DNA from: BP-191 sp035940575
Lineage (GTDB): Bacteria > Actinomycetota > Actinomycetes > BP-191
NCBI GenBank assembly: GCA_035940575.1
Contig: DASZER010000014.1
Span: 1 to 58,325 of the forward strand
Length of the DNA stretch: 58,325 nt
Direction of reading: 5' to 3'
Both the position numbers and the translations under genes were made by a program. Shown here piece by piece: positions 24,905 to 33,049 of this stretch (the first letter of the stretch is position 1; every line of letters begins with the position of its first letter). Below the pieces are notes generated by a model. The model was not told where the DNA came from. It saw nothing but the letters and a program-made list of their open reading frames with translations, and did not search any database.

Positions 24905-27139
24905 CAGCACCGCGAGCGTCGCGGCCGCGACGGCCGCGAGCGGCCAGCCGAGACCACCGGTGGCCGGCGTGCGGCCGGGGCCGTTGCCGCCGCCACCGCC
25001 GGGGCCGTTGCCGCCGCCCGAGCCCTTGCCGGGATTGGGCAGGCCGGGCAGCGGCGTGCCGGAGCCGAGCGTGAAGTCGAACGCCGCCGTCCCGTCGACC
25101 GGGTACAGGAAGCCCTGCAGCTCGTTCGCCGAGACGTTCGCCATCGTGAACACCGTGCCGCCGAAGAAGCGCGCGCCGTCGGTCGCCTCGACCAGCGTCG
25201 GGCGGCCGTGCTCGTCGAGCGGTCCCAGGCCCTTGAGCACGTCGCGCGGGGCGCTCATGCGGATGACGCCGGCGTCGGCGTTGACGGTGATCGGCACCTC
25301 GTTGGTGCCGGGGTAGGTGATGCACTTCGGCTCGACGCTCGTGCCGAGGCAGGTCACCGACGCGCCGACGAAGTCGTCGAAGCCGCCGCGGAAGCCGCGG
25401 GCCGGGTCCCAGTTCACCGACAGCGACGCGGGCTGGTAGCCGTTGACCCACCGGAACGCCCAGACGAGCGACTGCGCGCCCGCGCCGGTCAGCGCGTCCT
25501 GCAACGCCGCCGCCGACAGGTCGCGCACGTGGATGTCGACCGTGAAGCCGCCGTTGTCGACCTTCTCGCCGGTCTCGTGGTCGACCTGCGGGCCGACGGT
25601 GACCGACGTGACGTCGAGCGCCGCGCGGTTGGTCCGCGACGCGGGCGGCGGCGCGGCGGGGACGGTCAGCGACGAGATGGAGTACGGCGCCTGCGCGTCG
25701 TCCTCCGGGTCGTCGGAGGACGTGCGCACGACCAGGCGGCGCGGCGCGAGCGCCGTGCCGAGGTTGGAGACGCCGGAGTTCTGCACGAGCACGTGCGGGA
25801 TCGCGACGGGGCCGCCGGCCGAGTCGGGCGTCTTGGCGGTCTCGTCGTAGACGATGACGAGGCGGCCGTTCGTCGGGTCGAGCGCCATCGCGAAGAAGTC
25901 GGCGAGGCTGCGGTCGCCGCCCGCGACGCAGGCGAGGCCCGACAGGCAGACCTGGTCGTAGTGCAGCGGGTGGGTCGTCGCCTTGACCTGCTCGAACGAC
26001 GGAGACGCGCTCATCGCGTCGGTGGCCTGCGCGACGTAGACGTCCCACGGGCCCTTGAAGTCGGCGGAGTCGGCGACGCCGTCGGACGTCGAGCCGTACC
26101 ACGCGATCGCGACGTGGCCGGGCTTGCCGGACGCTACGAGCCACGGGAACACGATCGTGTTGACCGGCGGCGCGTCGACGCGGACCGGCGCGGCCCAGCC
26201 GGGGTTCGTGTCCTCGGCCTCGCACGCGGTCAGCTTCGACGCGTCGAGCCAGGAGTACATGACGCGGAAGCCGTCGGGCTCGCTCTCGTGCTTCTCCCCC
26301 CAGCTCGCGTAGACGTTGCCGTCGCGGTCGTGGTCGGCGACGACGAAGCCGTTCGAGGGGTCGTTCTCGGTCTCGGCGATGAGGCAGCTCTGCCAGGTGT
26401 CGCCCTTGTCGAGCGAGAGGGCGAGGTAGACGTTGTTGCCGCGGTTGTAGCCGAAGTAGACGTAGCCCTTCTCCGGGATCGACCTGATCGGGCCGGGGAA
26501 GTCGGGGTTCTCGGCCGCGGTCTTCTTCGCCGCGGGGCCGCAGGGGCCGTAGCCGGTCCAGGTGAGGCCGCCGTCGGTGGACTTCTGCACGACCGTCGCG
26601 CGCGGCTCGAGGTCGTTGTAGATGAGGAAGACCGTCTTGTCGTCGAGGAACGTCGTCCACTGCCGGTCGGTCACGCCCGAGCAGGTCGTCGGCGTCGCGG
26701 CGAACGACGCGCCGTAGTCGGTGCTCACGGCCGTCGTGAAGTCGGCGTCGGCGAGGCCGATGTAGGACAGCGTGTAGGTGTCCTGGGCGTTCTTCTCCTT
26801 GCCCGTCGCGAGGTAGCAGTCGCCGCCGCCGCGGTCGGCGAGCTGGCCGCGCGGCGGCGTGCCGAGCAGGGGGTACTGGTCGCCGCCGTCGGTCGACACC
26901 TGCGCGTAGTCGGCGCCGGTCGTGAAGCCCGTGGGGCCGCACGTGTAGATGCGCCCCTCGCGGTCGATCTCGATGTTCGGCTCGCTCTGGTCGCGCTGCG
27001 GGTCGGCGGGCTGCGACGGGCCGAACGAGAGGGCGTTCGAGGCGGCGACCGTGGCGGGCGCGGCGCCCGCGTCGGGCAGCAGGGCGGGTGCTGCGGCGAG
27101 CACCGCGGCGACGAGAAGGGCTGGGGCGCGACGGTTCAT
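24863..27139 (-). CDS. Secreted BNR/sialidase-like repeat protein with sortase-like C-terminus
   Basis: 758 aa. The N-terminal signal peptide ends near AGAAPA. The body has BNR/Asp-box-like motifs (STDGGLTWTG, SLDKGDTWQS) and other propeller strands, so it is probably a beta-propeller acting outside the cell; catalytic sialidase residues cannot be assigned. The last ~60 residues are a Gly/Asn/Pro linker, TPATGG, a hydrophobic helix and an Arg-rich tail, the layout of a sortase substrate although the motif is not a clean LPXTG. No sortase lies in the window. ATG start at 27139. Confidence 0.8.
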   Translation of the reverse strand: MNRRAPALLVAAVLAAAPALLPDAGAAPATVAASNALSFGPSQPADPQRDQSEPNIEIDREGRIYTCGPTGFTTGADYAQVSTDGGDQYPLLGTPPRGQLADRGGGDCYLATGKEKNAQDTYTLSYIGLADADFTTAVSTDYGASFAATPTTCSGVTDRQWTTFLDDKTVFLIYNDLEPRATVVQKSTDGGLTWTGYGPCGPAAKKTAAENPDFPGPIRSIPEKGYVYFGYNRGNNVYLALSLDKGDTWQSCLIAETENDPSNGFVVADHDRDGNVYASWGEKHESEPDGFRVMYSWLDASKLTACEAEDTNPGWAAPVRVDAPPVNTIVFPWLVASGKPGHVAIAWYGSTSDGVADSADFKGPWDVYVAQATDAMSASPSFEQVKATTHPLHYDQVCLSGLACVAGGDRSLADFFAMALDPTNGRLVIVYDETAKTPDSAGGPVAIPHVLVQNSGVSNLGTALAPRRLVVRTSSDDPEDDAQAPYSISSLTVPAAPPPASRTNRAALDVTSVTVGPQVDHETGEKVDNGGFTVDIHVRDLSAAALQDALTGAGAQSLVWAFRWVNGYQPASLSVNWDPARGFRGGFDDFVGASVTCLGTSVEPKCITYPGTNEVPITVNADAGVIRMSAPRDVLKGLGPLDEHGRPTLVEATDGARFFGGTVFTMANVSANELQGFLYPVDGTAAFDFTLGSGTPLPGLPNPGKGSGGGNGPGGGGGNGPGRTPATGGLGWPLAAVAAATLAVLLRRHTHRRAAGHA

Positions 27140-27207
27140 CCCCCCATGGTCGCACCGATCGCCACGAACGGGGCACGCGGAGGCGCCGCATTCGGGAGAC
27201 TGGACGG

Positions 27208-28941
27208 GTGTACGAGACGTGGACCGAGGTCGACGGCGTTCCCGTCGTGTGGGCGCCGGGGGACGGGCCGCTGCGCGCGGCGCTGTCGTTCCGCACGGGC
27301 ACGGCCGACGAGACGGCGCCGATCCGCGGGATCAGCCACCTCACCGAGCACCTCGTCCTCCACGGCCTGCACGAGCACCGCTTCGACCACAACGGCTTCG
27401 TCGACCTGACGCGCACGGTGTTCCACTGCGACGGCTCGCCGGAGGAGGTCGTCCGCTTCCTCGGCCACGTCTGCGGCCGCCTGTCCGGCGGCCTGCCCAC
27501 CGAACGCCTCGAGGTCGAGCGACGCGTGCTGCGCGCGGAGGAGGCGGAGCGCGGCAGGAGCGCGGGCGAGGTGCTGATGGCGAAGCGCTTCGGCGTCCGC
27601 CAGTACGGCCTCTGCGACGCGCCGGAGCTCGGCGTCGACTGGCTCGACGAGCGGACGCTCGCCTGGTGGACCGGCCACCGCTACGGCCGCGCCAACGCGA
27701 TCCTCTGGCTGACCGGCCCGCCGCCCGAGGGGCTGCGGCTGCCGCTCGGCGACGCGCCGCACCACCTGCCCCCGCCCGTGCAGCCGCTCCCCCGCGCGAC
27801 GCCGGCGTGGTTCGTCCGCGAGGGCGACGACGTCGTCGCGCTGTCGGCGCTGCTGCCCGCCGCCGAGGCAGGCCGCGCGGCGTCGGTCTACCTGCTCGAG
27901 GAGCTGAACCGGCGGCTGCGGTTCGAGGCCGGCCTGACGTACGGCGTGAAGGGCGACGTCCGCAGGCTCGACGGCGCGACGTACCACCTCGTGGTGTCGG
28001 CCGGCGTGCCGGAGAAGCACGCCAGGCTGCGCGACGAGCTCGTCGCGACGATCGAGCGCCTCGCGACCGAGGGCATCACCGAGGAGACCGCACGGCCGTT
28101 CCTCCTGCGCGTCTCGGAGCGCGAGACGCAGGCGCACGACGTCCTCGACCTGCTCGCCATCGAGCACCTGTGCGGGCTGCCCCGGCGGACGGTGGCGGAG
28201 GCCGAGGCGGCCGTACGCGACGTCGACCCGGCGTCGATGACGGCGGCGTTCCGCGCGATCGCGAACTCCGCGATCTACCTGCTGCCGAAGGGCCTCGACC
28301 TCCCCTCGGGCCGCTACACGATGCTGCCGCGCTGGTCGACCGTGCAGGTCGCGGGCGACCTGTGGCGGCCCGTGCCGCTGGCCGACGGCACGTCGTACGA
28401 GCAGTCGCTCGTCATCGGCCCCGACGGCGTGACGATGACCGTCGCCGACGGCACCGTGACGGTCAGGTGGGCCGACGCGGTCGCGGTGCTGTGGTGGCGC
28501 GACGGCGCGCGCGTGGTCGTGGGCGCCGACGGCTTCCAGGTCGCGGTCATGCCGGACGAGTGGTTCGACGGCGCAGGGGCCGTGGCGCGCATCGACGCGC
28601 TCGCCCCGCGCGACCGCTACGTCCCGCGCGGCGAGGGCGACCCGGAGCGGCAGGGCCGCGCCCTCGCGATCGCGGAGGCGGTGGCCGCCGGAGCGCGGCC
28701 GCCGACCCCTGCCGCGGCGACGCCGACGATCCCCGGCGGCCTGCCGATCAAGCCGTGGCACTGGTGGGTGCTCGTCGCGCTCGGCGCGCTGATGGCGTTG
28801 CGGCTCGTGACGGTGGCGTTCCACGACCCGGCCGGGCCCGAGTCGTTGCGGGTCGTCGACTGGCCCGGGCTGCTCATCGGGCTCGCGGTCGCGGGGGCGA
28901 CCGCCTGGGGCGCGACGAGGCTGCTGCGACGCCAGGACTAG
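27208..28941 (+). CDS. M16-like metalloprotease-fold protein with C-terminal membrane helices
   Basis: 577 aa from GTG 27208. The inverted zinc motif HxxEH is intact as HLTEH (His44, Glu47, His48) in GISHLTEHLVLHG; a downstream Glu in VLRAEEAERG could be the third ligand. A second M16-like half follows (LNRRLRFEAGLTYGVKGDVRR). Residues ~390-490 look like a beta-rich domain, and the end holds two transmembrane helices (about 513-530 and 546-565). M16 enzymes cut peptides inside a clamshell; membrane tethering with a PH-like region is unusual. Substrate unknown. Confidence 0.78.
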   Translation: MYETWTEVDGVPVVWAPGDGPLRAALSFRTGTADETAPIRGISHLTEHLVLHGLHEHRFDHNGFVDLTRTVFHCDGSPEEVVRFLGHVCGRLSGGLPTERLEVERRVLRAEEAERGRSAGEVLMAKRFGVRQYGLCDAPELGVDWLDERTLAWWTGHRYGRANAILWLTGPPPEGLRLPLGDAPHHLPPPVQPLPRATPAWFVREGDDVVALSALLPAAEAGRAASVYLLEELNRRLRFEAGLTYGVKGDVRRLDGATYHLVVSAGVPEKHARLRDELVATIERLATEGITEETARPFLLRVSERETQAHDVLDLLAIEHLCGLPRRTVAEAEAAVRDVDPASMTAAFRAIANSAIYLLPKGLDLPSGRYTMLPRWSTVQVAGDLWRPVPLADGTSYEQSLVIGPDGVTMTVADGTVTVRWADAVAVLWWRDGARVVVGADGFQVAVMPDEWFDGAGAVARIDALAPRDRYVPRGEGDPERQGRALAIAEAVAAGARPPTPAAATPTIPGGLPIKPWHWWVLVALGALMALRLVTVAFHDPAGPESLRVVDWPGLLIGLAVAGATAWGATRLLRRQD

Positions 28942-28946
28942 TCCGG

Positions 28947-28969
28947 TACTCTGGTTACTCGCCGGTAAC
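28947..28969 (+). promoter_or_regulatory. Promoter -10 and palindromic operator before fadE
   Basis: A -10-like TACTCT (28947-28952) is followed at once by the 16-base palindrome GTTAC-TCGCCG-GTAAC (28954-28969), which would cover the transcription start. Such palindromes are typical TetR-family operators in fatty-acid genes. No TetR gene is in the window. Confidence 0.55.
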
Positions 28970-28987
28970 AACGCGAGGAGCGCCGCC

Positions 28988-30802
28988 GTGGGCCACTACA
29001 AGAGCAACCTCCGCGACATCGAGTTCAACCTCTACGAGGTGCTCGGCACCAACGAGCGGCTCGGCGTGGGCCCGTACGCGGACATGGACATGGACACCGC
29101 GCGCAACGTGCTGCGCGAGGTCGAGCGGCTCGCGACGGAGGACTTCGCCGCGTCGTTCGAGGAGGGCGACAGGACGCCGCCGACGTTCGACGTCGCGACC
29201 GGCTCCGTCACGCTCCCGCCGGGCCTGCGCAAGAGCCTCGACGCGTTCTTCCAGGGCGAGTGGTTCCGCCTCGACCTGCCCGAGCACCTCGGTGGCTACG
29301 GCGCGCCGGCCAGCCTGCGCTGGGCCTGCGCCGAGCTGCTCTGCGGCGCGAACGCCCCGGCGTTCATGTACGCCGTCGGCCCGCTGTTCGCGAAGATCCT
29401 CGACGGCATCGCGACCGACGAGCAGAAGGAGCGCTTCGTCAAGCCGATGATCGACCGCCACTGGGGCGCGACGATGGTCCTGACCGAGCCGGACGCCGGC
29501 TCCGACGTGGGCGCCGGGCGTACGCGCGCGATCCAGCAGCCCGACGGCACGTGGCACGTCGAGGGCGTGAAGCGGTTCATCACCAGCGGCGACTTCGACT
29601 GGCCCGAGAACATTGTCCACCTCGTCCTCGCCCGCCCCGAGGGCCACGGCCCGGGGACCAAGGGCCTGTCGCTGTTCATCGTGCCGAAGCTCTGGGTCAA
29701 CGAGGACGGCTCGCTCGGCGAGCGCAACGGCGTCTACGTCACCAACGTCGAGCACAAGATGGGCCTCAAGGCGTCGGCCACGTGCGAGATCACGTTCGGC
29801 GACAGGCACCCCGCGCGCGGCTACCTCGTCGGCGAGGTGCACGACGGCATCGCGCAGATGTTCAAGGTCATCGAGTACGCCCGCATGATGGTCGGCACGA
29901 AGGCCATCGCGACGCTGTCGACCGGCTACCTCAACGCGCTGGAGTACGCCAAGAGCCGCGTGCAGGGCGCCGACCTCACGCAGATGCTCGACAAGGCCGC
30001 GCCGCGCGTCGAGATCATCAACCACCCCGACGTACGCCGGATGCTCATGGTGCAGAAGGCGCACGCCGAGGGCATGCGCGCGCTCGTGCTCTACACGGCG
30101 ACCATCCAGGACCGCATCGAGATGGGCGACGCGTCCGCCGACGCGCTCAACGACCTGCTGCTGCCGATCGTGAAGGGCTACGGCTCCGAGACGTCGTACC
30201 GGCTGCTCGCCGACTCGCTCCAGGTGCTCGGCGGCTCCGGCTACCTGCAGGACTACCCGATCGAGCAGTACATCCGCGACGCGAAGATCGACACGCTCTA
30301 CGAGGGCACGACGTCGATCCAGGGCATGGACCTGTTCTTCCGCAAGGTCGTGCGCGACCAGGGCGCGGCGCTGACGGCGTTGCTGACCGAGGTCCAGGAG
30401 CTCGCCAAGGGCGACGCGGGCAACGGCGCCCTCGCCACCGAGCGCGGGCTGCTCGCGACGGCGCTGGAGGACTTCCAGGCGATGGTCGGCACGATCGTCG
30501 GCTACCTCATGTCCGCGCAGGAGGAGCGCCGCAACGTCTACAAGGTCGGCCTCAACACGACGCGCTTCCTCATGTCGCTCGGCGACCTCGTCATCGGCTG
30601 GCTGCTGCTGCGCCAGGCCGAGGTCGCGCTGCGCCGCCTCGGCGAGGGCGGGCTGTCGGCGGGGGACACGGCGTTCTACGAGGGCAAGGTCGCGGCCGCG
30701 CGCTTCTTCGCGCAGAGCGTCCTGCCGGAGCTGTCCGCGCGCCGGCGCGTGCTGGAGACGACCGACCTGTCGCTGATGGACCTGCCCGCGGAGGCGTTCT
30801 AG
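28988..30802 (+). CDS. Acyl-CoA dehydrogenase (FadE type)
   Basis: 604 aa, the long form seen in FadE5-like enzymes. The N-terminal extension (GHYKSNLRDIEFNLYEVLG) is typical of this group. FAD-binding segments VLTEPDAGSDVGAGRT and RFITSGDFDWPEN and the C-terminal LGGSGYLQDYPIEQYIRDAKIDTLYEGTTSIQ are clear. The Glu of LYEGTTS lies in the catalytic loop. It oxidises acyl-CoA to enoyl-CoA in beta-oxidation, passing electrons to ETF. GTG start with GAGGAG at 28975-28980. It ends in a four-base convergent overlap with the BsuPI gene. Confidence 0.93.
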   Translation: MGHYKSNLRDIEFNLYEVLGTNERLGVGPYADMDMDTARNVLREVERLATEDFAASFEEGDRTPPTFDVATGSVTLPPGLRKSLDAFFQGEWFRLDLPEHLGGYGAPASLRWACAELLCGANAPAFMYAVGPLFAKILDGIATDEQKERFVKPMIDRHWGATMVLTEPDAGSDVGAGRTRAIQQPDGTWHVEGVKRFITSGDFDWPENIVHLVLARPEGHGPGTKGLSLFIVPKLWVNEDGSLGERNGVYVTNVEHKMGLKASATCEITFGDRHPARGYLVGEVHDGIAQMFKVIEYARMMVGTKAIATLSTGYLNALEYAKSRVQGADLTQMLDKAAPRVEIINHPDVRRMLMVQKAHAEGMRALVLYTATIQDRIEMGDASADALNDLLLPIVKGYGSETSYRLLADSLQVLGGSGYLQDYPIEQYIRDAKIDTLYEGTTSIQGMDLFFRKVVRDQGAALTALLTEVQELAKGDAGNGALATERGLLATALEDFQAMVGTIVGYLMSAQEERRNVYKVGLNTTRFLMSLGDLVIGWLLLRQAEVALRRLGEGGLSAGDTAFYEGKVAAARFFAQSVLPELSARRRVLETTDLSLMDLPAEAF

Positions 30803-31650
30803 GCCACGTCGAGCGTGAAGCCGTACATCTCGTCCGGCTTCGACAGCACGGGCACCTCGACGCGGTAACGGCCCGGGGCGACCCGGTCGCCCGCCTCGTC
30901 GCCGTAGTCCCACGTGAGGAACCACGACACGCACTCCTCGGCGTCGAGGGTGATCGTGTGCGGCTCGGCGGCGAACCGTACGCCCCTGCCCCAGCGCCAC
31001 ACCTCGGCGCCCGGCTCGGTGCGCACGACGAGGTCGATCTCCTGCTCGCCGGGGAAGTCGATCTCGAGGCCGGTGCCCGTGCAGATCGTGAGCCTGACCG
31101 TCACCTGCTCGTCGCCGTCGCGCTCGTACGTGACGGAGCCGCACTTGCCGGTCCCGCCGGGGGTCGGCGTGCAGCCGGGCGTCGGGCCCTCCTCGTCGAG
31201 CCGTGCCTCGACGGCGTTCTGGATCTTGCGCCGCACCTCGGGCCGCGGCCGCGGCGGCGCGTCGGACCGCGGGGGCCTGGCGCCGCCCGCCGGCGACGCG
31301 CCGGAGGTCCCGCCCGTGCCGGTGTACGCGGGCCCGCGCGTGGACGTCGCACCCGTGGTGGGTGTGGCGGACCGCGGTCCCGTCACGCTCTCGGTCTCCC
31401 CTCCATGACCAGTCGGTGACGGAACCGCGGTCGCCGTCTTCTCCACCCCCTTGTCGACCTGGTCGAGCACGGAGGTGCTCGGGCCCACGGTCGACATCAC
31501 GGTCGCGACCAGCGCGGCGGTGGCGGCGACCGCGCCGGTCCTGACCAGGCCGCGGCGGCGGCGTTCGCGGACGACCGCGAGCGCGGCGTCGGCCTGGCCG
31601 GGCAGCGGCGCCAGCTCGGGCAGGCGGCGGAGGCGGTCGAAGTCGGTCAC
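30799..31650 (-). CDS. Membrane-anchored BsuPI-domain protein B, coupled to the ECF sigma factor
   Basis: 283 aa. A short cytoplasmic N-terminus (~38 residues) contains LAPLPGQADAALAVVRERRRR, then one transmembrane helix, a Thr/Pro/Gly-rich linker and a C-terminal domain with DLVVRTEPGAEVWRWGRG and VAPGRYRVEVPVL, the pattern of the BsuPI (intracellular proteinase inhibitor) domain. Two Cys in the linker region (GCTPTPGGTGKCG) may pair. The start GTG overlaps the sigma stop as GTGA, the position where anti-sigma genes usually lie. I infer that it senses at the envelope and restrains the sigma factor through its short N-terminus; no classical anti-sigma domain is visible. Confidence 0.8.
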   Translation of the reverse strand: MTDFDRLRRLPELAPLPGQADAALAVVRERRRRGLVRTGAVAATAALVATVMSTVGPSTSVLDQVDKGVEKTATAVPSPTGHGGETESVTGPRSATPTTGATSTRGPAYTGTGGTSGASPAGGARPPRSDAPPRPRPEVRRKIQNAVEARLDEEGPTPGCTPTPGGTGKCGSVTYERDGDEQVTVRLTICTGTGLEIDFPGEQEIDLVVRTEPGAEVWRWGRGVRFAAEPHTITLDAEECVSWFLTWDYGDEAGDRVAPGRYRVEVPVLSKPDEMYGFTLDVA

Positions 31651-32153
31651 GCCTCCTCCCCGAGCTCGGCGGCCAGGCGCGTGCGGGCCTCGTGGAGGCG
31701 CTGCTTCACGGTCCCGACGGGGCGGTGGATGAGCCGCGCGACCTCGGCGACGGGGAGGTCGGCGTAGTAGTGCAGGAGCATCGGCACGCGCAGCCGGTCG
31801 GGGAGGCGCTCGACCGCGTCGCGCAGGCCGCGGTCGTCCTCCTCGTACTCGGTCGCCGTCTGCTCGGCGGCGCGCTGCCACGCCTCGGCGCGGCGGGCCC
31901 GCTCGCGCCACTCGCCGCGCACGAGGTTCGTGGCGACGAGGTAGACGTACGCGTGCGGGTCGCGGACGCCGAGCCAGCGGGACCACACGCGGACGAGGGC
32001 CTCCTGGGCGGTGTCGCGCGCGAGCTGCTCGTCGGAGAGCAGCCGCAGGCAGTACCCGGCGAGCCGGGGGAACTCCGTGGTGAAGAACGCCTTGAACTGG
32101 GCGTCGCGGTCGGCCGCGTGGGATTGGTCCACGTCGACCGCTTCTACGCTCAC
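31647..32153 (-). CDS. ECF (SigE-family) RNA polymerase sigma factor
   Basis: 168 aa. Region 2 is FKAFFTTEFPRLAGYCLRLLSDEQLARDTAQEALVRVWSRW, and region 4 is DAVERLPDRLRVPMLLHYYADLPVAEVARLIHRPVGTVKQRLHEARTRL with the HTH. It has no C-terminal extension. The GTG at 32153 is set by the promoter-to-start distance shared with the upstream paralogue gene. It sits between two paralogous BsuPI-domain membrane proteins and is coupled to the second. Confidence 0.92.
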   Translation of the reverse strand: MSVEAVDVDQSHAADRDAQFKAFFTTEFPRLAGYCLRLLSDEQLARDTAQEALVRVWSRWLGVRDPHAYVYLVATNLVRGEWRERARRAEAWQRAAEQTATEYEEDDRGLRDAVERLPDRLRVPMLLHYYADLPVAEVARLIHRPVGTVKQRLHEARTRLAAELGEEA

Positions 32154-32189
32154 GTCTGATAGAGCGTGCGGGCGCCTCAAAAGGTTCAG
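32154..32189 (-). promoter_or_regulatory. ECF-type promoter of the sigma gene
   Basis: Read on the minus strand: CTGAACCTT, then 16 bases, CTCT, then seven bases and GTG. The element TGAACCTT holds the AAC core of ECF -35 boxes, and its TGA is the stop codon of the upstream BsuPI gene. The same arrangement with the same spacing stands before that BsuPI gene, so the sigma factor probably activates both. The mRNA would be leaderless or nearly so. Confidence 0.65.
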
Positions 32190-33013
32190 ACGGCCTGCCA
32201 GGAGCCGGGGCTCAACGCCACCCGCTCCTGCGAGAGCAGGACGGCGTGCAGGACGTAGTCGCCGGCCGGCAGCGGCCTCCCGTCGTCGCCCAGACCGGTC
32301 CACTGCGTCGTCCACGTGACGCACGAGCCGCTCTGCACGACCACCGCGTGCGGCCTCGGCGGCGCCGGCGCCGTCGACCAGCGCCACACCTCCTCGCCGG
32401 TCTCGCGCGAGTACAGGAGGAACTCCACCTCCTGCTTGGCGGCGAACCGCAGCCGCGCGGGGTCGCGCACGGCCGGGCGGCAGACCTGCGCCGCCAGCTC
32501 CGCGGTGCCGTTGCCCGCGTCGGTGGCCGTCGCCGTGCCGCACCACTCGCCCGTCCCGACGCACGCGAACGGCTCCTGCGCCTGCGTGCGCCTGATCGCG
32601 TCGCGGACGGGGGCGGGGCCTGCGGGCGCGGGCGGCGCGGGGGTGGGGCCCGCCGCGGCGGCAACGCGGGGGGCTGTCGCCGCGGCGGAGTACTGGGTGT
32701 GTGGAAGGGCTCGGCCCGGCGCGGCGGCGTCCGCGGCGGCGTCGCCGTGGCCCCGGCGGCCGCCGGGGTCGGCGTGCTCGCCGCCCGGCACGGGCGTGGC
32801 CGTTCGCGCCACGGCCGGCTCGACCGGCTCGAGCATCGCCAGGCCGCCGCCGCGGGCGGTCAGCACCAGCGACGCGAGGACGACGAGCCCGGCCAGCGAG
32901 GCGACGAACGCGAGCGCGCGGCGGCGCCGTACGTGGACCAGCCGCAACGCCTGCTCGGCCTGACCCGGGTACGGCGTCAGCTCGCGCAGCGGGCCACCCC
33001 GTTCGTTCCACAC
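32186..33013 (-). CDS. Membrane-anchored BsuPI-domain protein A (paralogue of the gene after the sigma factor)
   Basis: 275 aa. The N-terminus LRELTPYPGQAEQALRLVHVRRRR mirrors the other paralogue (shared pattern L-x-P-x-PGQA-x2-AL-x2-V-x3-RRRR), then a transmembrane helix, an Ala/Pro-rich linker and a BsuPI-type domain (VEFLLYSRETGEEVWRWSTA...LPAGDYVLHAVLLSQ). Three Cys lie in CVGTGEWCG and VCRPA and one in SCVTW. GTG 33013 was chosen because the promoter upstream matches that of the sigma gene with identical spacing. Role unknown; possibly a second sensor or anti-sigma-like partner. Confidence 0.78.
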   Translation of the reverse strand: MWNERGGPLRELTPYPGQAEQALRLVHVRRRRALAFVASLAGLVVLASLVLTARGGGLAMLEPVEPAVARTATPVPGGEHADPGGRRGHGDAAADAAAPGRALPHTQYSAAATAPRVAAAAGPTPAPPAPAGPAPVRDAIRRTQAQEPFACVGTGEWCGTATATDAGNGTAELAAQVCRPAVRDPARLRFAAKQEVEFLLYSRETGEEVWRWSTAPAPPRPHAVVVQSGSCVTWTTQWTGLGDDGRPLPAGDYVLHAVLLSQERVALSPGSWQAV

Positions 33014-33049
33014 ACCGCTGAGAGGGTGGTGGCGGGGGCAAAGGTTCAG
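33014..33049 (-). promoter_or_regulatory. ECF-type promoter of BsuPI gene A
   Basis: On the minus strand CTGAACCTT, 16 bases, CTCT, seven bases, GTG: the same layout as before the sigma gene 860 bases away. The TGA in the -35 is the stop codon of the thioredoxin-NHL gene. Confidence 0.62.
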
